A DNA stretch of 28,909 bases from Neolecta irregularis DAH-3 (Eukaryota; Ascomycota; Neolectomycetes; Neolectales; Neolectaceae): assembly GCA_001929475.1 (NCBI GenBank), contig LXFE01001385.1, forward strand, positions 1 to 28,909, in the 5' to 3' direction. This document shows positions 18,961 through 28,160 of the stretch, piece after piece. Made by a program: the position numbers and the translations under genes. The notes under the pieces were generated by a model. It saw only the letters and a program-made list of their open reading frames with translations, was not told the origin of the DNA and ran no database searches. How positions within the stretch are numbered: the first letter of the stretch is position 1; every line of letters starts with the position of its first letter.

Positions 18961-19740
18961 CGTCTAATAAGTTTAAACAGTCCCGCTCCCATCGGCATTG
19001 GAACACCCATAATAATACATTCAGAAACACCCTCGATTGCAACCTTCTTATGATAAAAAACAAATGATCCGTGGTCCTAAAATTGTCAATACCCTCGAAC
19101 TACTTTTCAAAAGACTCCAACATCAAAACACTGTCCCTCATCTTTGCAACTCCAAACCGTGTGATTCCAAGAATTTCTCCCTTGTACGTCATCACATCGC
19201 CGAGTAACATCATATGCCGCGGATCGATGTTCATCCCGTGACTCGTCATCGTTGTATTGATTTCATTGATGATTGAATTTCGTGCGGCTTCGATTCGAAG
19301 CACGTCTTTCATCTCCATTACGTGATTGGTATACCTCTTCTCGCCAACCACGCCTTTAGTATTCATCACATAACGTAGACCGTATCCTTCAATAAGTAAT
19401 TGTTTCTTGCCTTTTTCGTCATTAATGACTGCTCGTGCAATTTGACTGTATCCCTGGAGATTAATTTTAATACCAGGAAAAACAGCACTTTGACAATTAT
19501 ATCAGGTAACGCGTGTATAATGTCGAGGTTTATAATACACTTCTTCGTCGTCTTTATCTTTATCCACATAAATTCTAATCTGATCCGGCTGTACCAACTG
19601 GATTTTCTAAATATATCAGCATCAAACACAAAGCCTGGGTTAAACCTTAATCTTGATCTTCAATTTCGGAGCACAGACAATAGCATGAGAAATCTCAGTC
19701 AATGTAATGTCCAATTGAAATTTGCAAATAGTCTCCCAAT
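18961..19740 (-). pseudogene. 3' fragment of the RNA polymerase III largest subunit gene (RPC1/RPC160)
   Basis: The minus strand encodes the conserved C-terminal part of RPC1: [19 protein letters not shown], then [52 protein letters not shown] and finally ECIIMGVPMPMGAGLFKLI. Two normal-sized introns remain (39 nt after KLKIKIK, 35 nt before [10 protein letters not shown]). The reading frame breaks near 19512 (before LPDIIVK) and again near 19045 (after TTDHLF, with three codons of the family missing), and the remaining intron between them, at the FEK-TTDH junction, is only 27 nt. The 5' side ends exactly where a hAT-like tip begins; nothing of the rest of the gene was found. I call it a pseudogene; a sequencing error at two sites is the alternative. 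Confidence 0.75.
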
Positions 19741-19795
19741 CAGTGTTAGGGATGGGCCAGACCAAGAAAAAAGCCTGGCCCATTGGCCCCTCATC
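19741..19795 (+). mobile_element. hAT-like terminal repeat (single end)
   Basis: Begins CAGTGTTAGGGATGGGCC and continues through AAGAAAAAAGCCTGGCCCAT, closely paralleling the left end of the 14646 element (CAGTGTTGTGGACGGGC ... AGAAAAAAGCCCGGCCCAT). No matching right end or 8-bp duplication was found nearby, so the element is truncated or rearranged. Confidence 0.6.
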
Positions 19796-20186
19796 TTACT
19801 ATGGGATGTGGAGGAATGAGATATGCTATAGGGTGGGGTATTTGAAGCCTTGGGTAAGACTTTCTTCACCCCCAACTACCAAAATACTACTGGAAAATCC
19901 CTTCACACTAATTATTGAATCAATTGAATCAGATTCAGAGTCAAGAAACATGGATTCATGAATCTGAATCCATTGCGCATTGATACAGATTCTATACATC
20001 ACTGCCATTATAGTTTCTATGAATAATATTTACCATTCATGAGCAACCTCTAAGTGAGAGAGTAGGGTTTATAGCAAGTTACTTAACTCAAACTTTGTTT
20101 AGCCTGCTACTGTCTGTCAAAACAAGGCAGCAGTTGTAGGGATGTGGAGAATAGAGCAATCACAACATCAGGAAGAAGAATTCTAT
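19796..20186. other. AT-rich spacer downstream of the CYK3-like gene
   Basis: Holds an inverted repeat ATGGATTCA/TGAATCCAT (19950-19958 and 19965-19973) and otherwise no recognisable feature. It may include the body of the truncated hAT-like element. Confidence 0.4.
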
Positions 20187-22456
20187 TCAAGCGATACACT
20201 TCCACTCTGCAAAAGCACAATAACTCCGCCGTTCGCTAAGAACAAGAGCTCGAAAGATACCTGTCTCCACAACCTTGGACTGAATGTCCCACGTCCTCTT
20301 TCCATGATCGGGTTGAAATTTCGTCAATGTACCACTTGGCGACTGGAGAGCAAGTTTTACGGGCTTAGAGGTACTATTTCTGGAAGAGGGGTATTGGCGG
20401 ATGGAGAAAACGTAAGTATTGTTAAGACGCAGTAGTTCGCACTGAGGCTGGCGAATATAAAGGTCATGACGCATGGCATATAGAGTGGGATGCCTTGGGA
20501 CGAATGAATAAGGTGCATTTTCACCGGTGTGAACTATGTGAATAGCAAGAGCGAGGGAGTGAGGATTGTCATTTATTGAGTGCTAGATCGTTAGCTCTAA
20601 AAATAGTGGCAGCCCACCATCAGCCCTTTTTTTCCGGCATAAACATACAAGACTCCCCTCACCTGATTTCCCGGAAGGACGCCTTTTATTCTGAAAACCT
20701 TCATATTATCGACCCACATAGCTTGACTGAGGCCTGGTTTTTTTTCGAAATCACTGTTGTTAAACATGTCTCCTTCTGAATCCGTTGTGATAGCTCTAGC
20801 CTCTGTTTCTGCTACACATTCGATATCTTCAGGCACCTGTAAATCAATCTGGATGCACTCGAAACCTTTCAAACGAAGCATTGATGTATCGAAATTGATT
20901 AACCGGATATTACATTGGAAGTAAGCCGGGCCCACATATGGAAGGGAAATGACTATCTCTTGACTCAACGGGGGAACGATATGCTGTTGCCATGAATATA
21001 TTGGTAGATGAGTATAAACCGCATTCAAAGGCCTTGTAAGAAAAAAGAATGGTTCAGCGACCGCTATATTAGAAAATTGTTGGTGATGGGGATGGGTCGG
21101 ATTCGCGAGCGATACATCAATTATTCTCCACTCTCCTTCTATAAGTACGGCGTTCCACGTGTGATTGGTATCAAGTCTCGAGCCAATATCGACTGCTTCT
21201 CCCGGAGCTATAATATGAGTTTAAAGAAATCTGTGCCTTCACACTTTTGATATACCCATGAATGATCTCACAAGGAATGTCGATACTTTCGCACATTGCC
21301 TGCAAAACAATCGCAAGTTCACCACAACTTGCTCGACGAGATTCCAAAACTCGTAGACATACAAAATCATCACCTCTGAGGTCAGGCATCCCTTTCTCCC
21401 AGGAAATTTTCTCGGCCAGGAAGACGAAAATTGCCCGGAGTCGTTGAATGTCATTTCTGTATGGACGACAAACCACGCCAGTAGCAAGACTTTCGGGTGT
21501 TGAATTCGAAGGCCATGTTACTATGCATCTTGTAGTTTTATCAACCAATGAGAAGTTGAGTTCTAAAGTCAGACTGTGCTTGATGATGGCGTACTCTCGA
21601 TGTTCAGTCGGGAACTACTCATGACTACACCACCATTTTCATTCTCATCGCCCTGAACCTGGCCTAAAACTTCGACCGGCTCGAGAACTTTAAATCCTTC
21701 AAGCTTGGTATTCCTTCTTTTTTCTTCCCTTTCCTCTAAGGAAGGACTATTTGACCGGTTAAGATCGCGACGAGCTTCCTGCCATCCAACCCCAGTCGGT
21801 TGAACTGGATGCATATCTTTAGATTTCGGAGTTCCAACACCGAGAATTTTGTTAAATATCCCTTTGCCTTTCATTAAGCTGCTCTTCTTTGTCTTCAAGA
21901 AAGGTGGCGGCGGACACATGCTCGACATGGAAGAATAAGGACGTTCATTGCTTACGATACCCCTCGATGACTCCCGCTCTGCAGGAACACCCGTGAAATT
22001 CATCATCCTCTTGGGACGATCAATTGAAGGAATTGAAGTCGCACCGAAATCAGAAACACATGTTCCTACTGAGGGACTACGTCCAGAAGTTCCTGATTGT
22101 TGATAAGAGTGGCATTCTTTGAAGACTCCATAAAGATGTGGAGGAGGAGCAGGTGTTGCAAACTTAGTTGAAGCACTATGAGGGGACATCTGGCCGCCTA
22201 TTTGCAAAAGTTTGTCTTCCGGCAGTTCGGCATATTCTGACTGGATAGACGGCATTATATCGTCTGGGCAGTGATTCATGCCATTTGAATCCCGCCATGT
22301 AGAGGTTATACTGTGACCTAACGAGGTGTTTGGGCGACGGGGGCTGAAATCCTCATATTGTTCATTCCCACAATTGTCTTCCTCATCCGACATAGGTTCA
22401 TCAAGCTCCGAGTCTATACTTTCAACCCCTTCTGGAGAATGCTTAACATCCTGCAT
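20187..22456 (-). CDS. Cyk3-like cytokinesis protein with transglutaminase-like domain
   Basis: Exons 22456-21595, 21562-21245, 21207-20618 and 20582-20187 (introns 32, 37 and 35 nt) encode 721 residues. The first ~290 residues are acidic/Ser-rich and disordered with a Pro run. Then comes the transglutaminase-like region: DIQRLRAIFVFLAEKISWEK, ESRRASCGELA, GYIKTPGEAVDIG, TNHTWNAVLIEGEWRIID and NPTHPH. The conserved Cyk3 C-terminal half follows (IYSWQQHIVPPLSQEI, LYVYAGKKGLM, HDLYIRQPQCELL, ALQSPSGTLTKF, ending AEWKCIA). Cyk3 works at the division site in septum formation. The SH3 domain usual at the Cyk3 N-terminus was not found; it may sit in an upstream exon, since the frame before Met 22456 is open back to 22477 and next to a possible acceptor. 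Confidence 0.85.
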
Positions 22457-22990
22457 CGACAATGTCGAGGTAGGAGGCTATCCTGTCGGTAAAATCGTAG
22501 TGACAGCGTATGGTTAGTTACGCGGTGAAGCAACGAGCGGATTGTAAGGGCTAGGACTTCTCGTTTGATAGAGTAGTTACTGAACTGATATGCTATCTGA
22601 AGAGTCACTGGGATGGTGGGAAGATCACGCATCACTTATTTTACTATTCATTGGGGATTACTAGTTCTTTCATCACTAATCACATCCAAGCGTAGGCTAG
22701 ACACAAAATCAGGCCTTACCCGATGATCGATTTTGTTCTAAATGTAATGAGACTATAGTACTTTGGTTTGAAGTAGTGCGACAAGATATTATAATTCTAT
22801 TTTCTTTTGGGACTACTATACGTAGTTCCCAAATTGATAACAGAACACTGAAACCATCATGTAAACGCTATCAGCATGGGAAACCTAATCTTTTTTCACA
22901 AGGGTCGAGGTGTTCTCGAATTGTAATAAATAACCATGACATATGATGTAGTCACCTTGATCCCACCAGCATAAAACTAGATATACCGTT
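22457..22990. other. Upstream region of the CYK3-like gene
   Basis: No conserved coding segment was recognised on either strand; an SH3 exon was looked for and not seen. AT-rich, presumably promoter. Confidence 0.35.
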
Positions 22991-23171
22991 TGTAAGCTAT
23001 GCGTTTAGAAGTACAACAAGACCAAGTGGTATAACTAGCCCAAGTAGATATACTTGTACTTGGCTAGGTATTTCCCCATTCCTGTCTCTATATACTACTT
23101 ACATCAATCCTTGTCAAGCCTTCCTACCATTTCCGTCGTGGTAAGGATATACCCGGGGGAATATCCTTACA
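22991..23171 (-). mobile_element. Solo LTR (family 2, related to family 1)
   Basis: 181 bp. On the minus strand it starts TGTAAGGATATTCCCCCGGG and ends ACGCATAGCTTACA. Flanks are CCGTT (22986-22990) and CCATT (23172-23176), a 5-bp duplication with one change. It shares with family 1 the TGTAAG...CTTACA ends and the block GGAAGGCTTG, but little else, so it is a diverged relative. Confidence 0.7.
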
Positions 23172-23390
23172 CCATTAGTGACATATGTGTTTTACTTCGC
23201 AGGAACACGATTAGGATATGTCAGAGTGAGGAGAGAAATTGGCGACAGTCAGCTGTGGATCTAGACAGGAGCTACTTTAGAGAATAAAATGCAAAACAAG
23301 TGCCGTCACCCTGATTCACCGATGGAGATTCTAGCCCTACGAGACCTAGGTTGGATCTATTATAGGATTTATCACGAATTGTGGCAGACA
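23172..23390. other. Spacer with the 3' part of a short minus-strand ORF
   Basis: Contains the 3' portion (23272-23390) of a 106-residue minus-strand ORF, the first two thirds of which lie in the neighbouring dispersed repeat. No other feature seen. Confidence 0.35.
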
Positions 23391-23590
23391 TGTTGCGTGT
23401 GGTACGAAAATAATATAGTAATCTTTTGAAGGATATCTTAAAGGGGTCTCTTGTTTGGCTTTTCCTTTGGTCAAAGTCTAGGTTTCTATAATCGATGCGG
23501 CTATTTCTGTTTCCTTTAAGTAGGCCTGTGGGTGCTTGCTTGTACTGGTGAATAATGAATGCTCTATTCATCCAGCAAAGGAATCTAACC
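23391..23590 (-). repeat. Dispersed repeat, copy B, with a 106-residue ORF
   Basis: Reverse complement of the repeat at 6108-6300. The copy lies in a minus-strand ORF spanning 23592-23272 (starts MVRFLCWMNRAF, contains DPFKISFKRLLYYFRTTR). No family is recognised for this protein. The high sequence similarity between copies and the coding potential of this one suggest a recently mobile or repeatedly copied segment. Confidence 0.7.
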
Positions 23591-24092
23591 ATGGTTTTTC
23601 TCGGGTTATCTAGGTCATCTAAGTATGCAAAGCTCTACAATTTCAGCCTGCGTGTCACATGCGCAGATTGGGCATGAAACGCAAAAGATCGGGTATTGGC
23701 ACTGCTTGATGTCCACTCAACATTGTTCGGGTTGGCATAATCCAGTTGTTAGGATATACTAACGTATGCCGCTAAACGCTCCAACTCCCCACAGTCCCCG
23801 ATAGGAGTGCCTACAACTTAGACTAGATACAACTTAGACTTGTTTGTCCGCTGGGGCTCACCACGTATAACAATCCGCTGGGGCATTTCACATGGGTTGT
23901 TGCAAAATGAGCACAGACAATATTCAGATAAAAGATTTTTCTATAGACACAGGCCAACAGCATGACGAAGCCAAATGTACTTTTCAGTACCCAAATGTTG
24001 CAACATGATGTATATCAACATACTTTAGATCCAGTGTGTCCAACCGCCCGCCGAAGAGATCTGAACCAAATATTTCCCACGTGAAACTCAAT
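23591..24092. other. Intergenic region, no gene recognised
   Basis: No conserved frame. A direct tandem fragment CTTAGACTAGATACAACTTAGACT (two overlapping copies of ACAACTTAGACT) is at 23812-23839. It ends with AACTCAAT (24085-24092), the left copy of a target duplication. Confidence 0.4.
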
Positions 24093-24127
24093 ATTGTTAA
24101 CAGTGTAGAACGCACTGTTAACAATAT
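24091..24127. repeat. 15-bp-arm perfect hairpin
   Basis: ATATTGTTAACAGTG (24091-24105) and CACTGTTAACAATAT (24113-24127) are exact inverted repeats around TAGAACG. Confidence 0.9.
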
Positions 24128-24360
24128 ATATCTTCATATCGGTCTACAAAACGGAGTTTATCAATGAAGTTGTATTAGAATAGCTGAATATGTGACAAAT
24201 ATTTGAAATATGAATAATAAAATCATTATTGGGGGTGCGTGTAATAGTAAGATAGCTACCATCGGGTGGCACCCGGTGGTTCTGTTTTCAACCCACCAGC
24301 AGGTGCTTACCCACCCACCCAAGTGGGTGGGTGGGGTCGGTCGGGTGGTTCGTCACACTG
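24093..24360. mobile_element. 268-bp hAT-like MITE next to the UBC12 stop codon
   Basis: The right end, read on the minus strand, is CAGTGTGACGAACCACCCG, a hAT-type tip. The exact octamer AACTCAAT flanks it on both sides (24085-24092 and 24361-24368), the size of a hAT target duplication. The left end lacks a matching tip and instead begins with a hairpin ATTGTTAACAGTG. A G-rich stretch near the right end (24325-24347) forms a perfect 12-bp inverted repeat with the C-rich run before it. Confidence 0.55.
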
Positions 24361-24363
24361 AAC

Positions 24364-25125
24364 TCAATGAAGAGAAGTAACATCATCAAACCGCTCATTC
24401 TTGACATATCCTCCCTTCATGCTACTCTTTACATTCTGCGCGAATTTTTGTCGATGCTCTCTGAGATCGTTCGCTGCGTCTAGAAAATCAGCTATCATCT
24501 GTAATGTAAAGACACCTTTATTGAGTGGGTCGTCAGGATTCGGTTCTTGAAAGAGATACTTTCCATATTAGACACCGTGAATAGAAGAATGATGTACAAG
24601 TAAGCCGATCATCACAGCGTTGATGTTTAATACGGGTTTCCAATCTTCTCGAAGGATATTTAGACATACATTTCCTTCTAAATCAATATTTGGATGATAG
24701 ATCTGACATTCAGCAAAATCCTCAAGGAAGGCTGTGCTTTTTGAGTACACCGAACTTTGGGTGGTTCATGAGGATAGTTTTGGTTAATAGCAAACGTAAA
24801 ATGAAATGTGCCACCGACATAGAAGCCTAAGGGTCAAACAGAAAAGAGAAGCACAACTACCCTCGTCTGGCGTGATATCCAATGTGAAGTTTAGCAGATC
24901 ATCAGGATTTGGGAAATGGGTTTTCATTGATGGAGGAATATGAATTTCGTTGACATCTAGCTAATAAGCCCTAGCATCTATATTTTGCTGAACCCTTTTG
25001 AAGCCGAAGTTGAGCCGCGCATATTTTAGGTTTCCTATTGGTCTCGGAATTTGCTGCATTCTTCTTCATCGACAGGATCTATGCATATAAGGAATGAGCA
25101 GAGAGGATAAGTAAACTTTAAGCAT
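24364..25125 (-). CDS. UBC12: NEDD8-conjugating enzyme UBC12 (UBE2M)
   Basis: E2 enzyme that transfers NEDD8/Rub1 to cullins. Seven exons on the minus strand: 25125-25117, 25078-24994, 24956-24861, 24826-24738, 24702-24598, 24558-24516 and 24479-24364, summing to 543 nt and 180 residues (human UBE2M is 183). Introns are 38, 37, 34, 35, 39 and 36 nt; the fourth uses a GC donor (GCACAG). The first exon is only nine bases (MLK) and, spliced, gives MLKILSMKK, matching the MIKLFSLKQ docking N-terminus of UBC12. Other landmarks: [35 protein letters not shown], the HPN motif, catalytic Cys106 in [20 protein letters not shown], and MKGGYV near the end. The stop codon lies inside the target duplication of the neighbouring MITE. 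Confidence 0.95.
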
Positions 25126-25198
25126 TTTAGGTCGAGTGGATAGTACAAGTACAGGATCTAGAGGAGTGACGTTGCCTCATCTCCAACTTTTATTCCAA
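25126..25198. promoter_or_regulatory. 73-bp divergent promoter between UBC12 and ARP1
   Basis: Only 73 bp lie between the two start codons, the same spacing as at 5355-5427. It contains a CRE-like GTGACGTT (25166-25173) and the direct pair AGTACA AGTACA at about 25142-25153. Function is inferred from position alone. Confidence 0.4.
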
Positions 25199-26502
25199 AT
25201 GGAATACGAAGATGTACTCACAAATCAACCAGTAGTTCTTGATAACGTATCCGATCAACTCAATTAATCCAATTCTAAGAAACTAGGGAAGTGGCGTTAT
25301 CAAAGCTGGATTCGCGGGCGAAGACCAACCAAAATGCTTCTTTCCTTCATTGTACCCTTTTCTATTCAATCGATGCTCATATAAGCGTGGGTCGTCCTAA
25401 ACACGTGAGAATCATGGCTGGGGCAATTGAAGGAGACGTCTTTATTGGAAGCAAGGCCCAGGAATTACGTGGATTGTTGAAAATCAAATATCCCCTGGAA
25501 CATGGAATAGTTACAGACTGGGATGACATGGAGAGAATTTGGCAATACATATATACTGAAGAGCTAAAAACTCTGTCTGAAGAGGTATATTCCGCTGAAA
25601 CAGTATTTACCATATAGCATCCTGTATTACTAACAGAAGCACCATTAAATCCTCGTTCGAATAGGGACACAGCAACACAGATCTTCTTCGAAACATTCAA
25701 CGTGCCTGCATTATTTACATCAATCCAAGCTGTCCTTTCGCTGTATTCATCGGGCAGAACTACAGGGGTGGTGCTTGACTCAGGCGACGGCGTAACTCAT
25801 GCTGTACCCGTATTTGAGGGCTTTGCAATGCCAAATTCGATTCGAAGAATCGATGTAGCAGGCAGAGACGTGACTGAGCAATTGCAGTTACTGTTGAGAA
25901 AATCTGGAAGGACATTTCATACTTCTGCTGAACGTGAAATTGTGCGAAACGCTAAAGAAAAGTGTTGCTATGTGTCACTCGACCCTCGCCGCGAAGAAAA
26001 GGAAGGTGGGAAAATAGAGGAATTCAGGTTACCGGATGGAAATATTATCAAAGTGCGTATCTATTTGGACTATGTTTGACAGTTTAGCTAGGGACAGAAC
26101 GTTTCCGAGCTCCCGAGATCCTTTTTGACCCTGAAATTATTGGTCTGGAGTATCCGGGAATCCACCAGCTAATAATCGATTCGATAAACAGAACTGACCT
26201 CGATCTACGGAAAACTTTATACGCAAATGTCGTACTGAGTGGAGGTTCGACTATGACTAAAGGTAGGCCAACTGCATTATTCTTAGAAGCTGATGGCAGG
26301 ATTTGGCGATCGTCTCCTGAACGAAATCCGGAAGATTGCCGTCAAAGACACCAAAATCAAGATTTTTGCGCCTCCAGAACGAAAGTATTCAACATGGATT
26401 GGAGGAAGTATTCTGGCATCCCTCTCAACCTTTCGCAAAATGTGGGTTTCAGCAGAAGAATACCAAGAAGATCCAGAAGTGATTCATCGGAAATGTATTT
26501 AG
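25199..26502 (+). CDS. ARP1: Actin-related protein 1 (centractin), dynactin filament subunit
   Basis: Exons 25199-25246, 25287-25351, 25386-25584, 25618-26052, 26088-26262 and 26300-26502 sum to 1125 nt and 374 residues, matching ARP1 (human ACTR1A 376). Introns are 40, 34, 33, 35 and 37 nt. Actin-fold nucleotide motifs are complete: [18 protein letters not shown] (reconstituted across the first intron), [19 protein letters not shown] and [17 protein letters not shown] (across the fifth intron). Features of ARP1 rather than actin: VGRPKH followed by [26 protein letters not shown]-like text, [10 protein letters not shown] and the end [22 protein letters not shown]1 forms the short filament of dynactin that links cargo to cytoplasmic dynein. 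The start Met follows the divergent promoter directly. Confidence 0.95.
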
Positions 26503-26535
26503 AAACTGGAGTTTTTACAATAGATGCCACGCGAC

Positions 26536-26850
26536 TCATCTACCAGATACATTTCCTATCCCGCCGCGACCCAAGCTCTGTGGTCCGGTAACATCAATAA
26601 CTGGAGCATTATTCTTATCTGGTTGCTCTTCGGCAGGATACAAATTTCCACTTCCACCGCGACCTTTGGAAATCAATTGAGACGAGTCGGGGAGCAGTGG
26701 CGGCGTTTGCGGAGTAATTGCACCTGGTCGTTTAGTATGCAAATTACCACAACCTATATATTAATCCAGGTGCGTATTAACAGCAGGTTCACCTCCACGT
26801 CCTACGGTAAATGGTACAATATCTGTGGATAGATTTTCTTTGCTAGCCAT
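26536..26850 (-). CDS. Small GRGGxGN-repeat (DUF3602-like) protein
   Basis: Exons 26850-26793 and 26753-26536 with a 39-nt intron encode 91 residues. Three copies of a Gly-Arg motif are spaced along it: VGRGGCGNL near the start, KGRGGSGNL in the middle and LGRGGIGNV at the C-terminus. Such repeats define small fungal proteins usually grouped as DUF3602; their function is not known to me. The intron sits inside the first motif, and splicing is needed to form GRGGCGN, which supports the model. A longer overlapping ORF upstream (27008-26802) in another frame is probably a leader ORF or chance. The gene converges on ARP1, with 33 bp between the stops. Confidence 0.75.
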
Positions 26851-27557
26851 GATTTTGGTTGTTTGTAGATCCGTTGCCCGGGAATTGGCGCCGGCCTGGC
26901 GGGTTGGTCTCGTGAGGTCCCGTATCGGGTAGTTTGGGGTTTTATCGGTGGCTGTGACATTTTCCGACCCACTAGAATGAGTCGATTTATTTGAGACTGG
27001 CGCAGCAAATAATTGGATGCGGTGAGGTGGCGTGCTTGGTTCGAGACAAGTGTTGATCCCGTAAGACTTTGGATTCTCTCTCGAGGTGGTACGTGACGCT
27101 TTAACCTAGAACTCCTGAAGGTCCAAATATATCAAACCTTTGAGAGGTTTGGCTTTCCTGTTTTATTTTTTGGGGGGTGTCGACAAATGTTGCAGCGTTG
27201 ACCTTGCAACTACAATGGTGTTGACGGATAGACGTCTATCCAGATACCTCGGAAAAGTATTTATTGCTATAGACTATAAATTCAATGTATTAGAGTCACA
27301 AGACAAGATTCTATTATCGGAAATTATCAAGTGAGTATCGTCTGAAGCTAACTCGGTTTTGCATGCGTCTAGTTTCTGGCTACAAGTATCAGAATCCACA
27401 GTATTTAATGCTGAATTGGATCGCCTTGTATACTTGACCAAATGAGAAAATCTAGTCAATCGGCTCCGCCTGAATTCAAACATTCCACCACTCCGAGAAC
27501 AGTAAACCCACAGGCTTGAGCCACACAGACGGACTAAAAGGACCGCGAGTTTTCGAT
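26851..27557. other. Spacer between divergent genes
   Basis: Holds a small ORF at 27140-27334 whose downstream sequence has a GTGAGT...TCTAG intron-like segment (about 27330-27372), but the joined frame soon stops and resembles nothing known. It may be promoter and leader of the next gene. Confidence 0.35.
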
Positions 27558-28049
27558 ATGAGACCTTCATCAAGATCATTATCAACGGTCCGTCGATCGA
27601 CTGTCTTTCCGCATATTTACCTCCATCCACATTCATCCACCCACACAAAACTCTCTTTATGGCCATTCGAATCATCGCGGTATCTAGGGGTTTCACAGTT
27701 ATCTAATCCATTCACCCCATCCAGTTTCTCTCCAAATCCTGGATTTCTGCCGTTCGTATACAAGATATACTCACTTCACGCGCATCTGGACCCAAATCTG
27801 CGGGCGCTGGCAACGTATCGCAAAGACGGGTGGCTTAATATCGGTGACGAGCGGAATCCAGCGGTATGGGGTCGTACACCTGACATTGAGGATTTACTTG
27901 GCTGCGTACTTGTAAGGGATGGGAGGATAGTTGAGGGTTCATTTCGTGAGGGAGGGATGGTTAGGATAATTACCATGAATGGGCCAGTCAAATTTAATGA
28001 GTGGATAGCGAAACGATTGGAAGAAGCTACTCGGAATGAGTATGAATAA
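27558..28049 (+). CDS. Conserved fungal protein, unknown function
   Basis: Open frame encoding 164 residues from the first ATG. The N-terminal ~90 residues are Ser/Pro-rich and variable. The C-terminal half looks folded and conserved: LDPNLRALATYRKDGWLNIG, ERNPAVWGRTPDIEDLLGC, GRIVEGSF and MVRIITMNGPVKFNEWI. I recall similar C-termini (DGWLNIGD..NP..WGR.P..EDI.G.V) in uncharacterised ascomycete proteins, but know no function. The frame is open further upstream to 27516 without an ATG, so an upstream coding exon is possible. It converges with the transgelin gene. Confidence 0.6.
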   Translation: MRPSSRSLSTVRRSTVFPHIYLHPHSSTHTKLSLWPFESSRYLGVSQLSNPFTPSSFSPNPGFLPFVYKIYSLHAHLDPNLRALATYRKDGWLNIGDERNPAVWGRTPDIEDLLGCVLVRDGRIVEGSFREGGMVRIITMNGPVKFNEWIAKRLEEATRNEYE

Positions 28050-28160
28050 CGTAATACGTATGAAAACGCGAAACACACGTAATAACCAAGAACGAAACAA
28101 AAATGAAGAAAAAGCCCAAAGCATCCAATCCACCCTAACCATTAAACACCCATCAAACCA

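Noticed and set aside
18462-19010. ORFs of 77-127 residues across the GC-rich block
   Set aside because: Composition artefacts; one merely runs through the end of the RPC1 fragment.
19850-20140. Search for the missing upstream part of RPC1
   Set aside because: No RPC1 motif found on the minus strand beyond the hAT-like tip.
26802-27008. 68-residue ORF upstream of the GRGGxGN gene
   Set aside because: Overlaps the supported first exon in another frame and resembles no protein.
26960-27070. GGTTCGAGAC as a tRNA B box
   Set aside because: No matching A box or cloverleaf; no tRNA gene was found anywhere in the window.
27140-27334. Possible first exon of the conserved gene at 27558
   Set aside because: An intron-like segment follows, but the joined frame stops soon after and no junction leads in frame to 27558.
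27274-27696. 140-residue minus-strand ORF
   Set aside because: Shadow of the plus-strand conserved gene and its leader; no family features.
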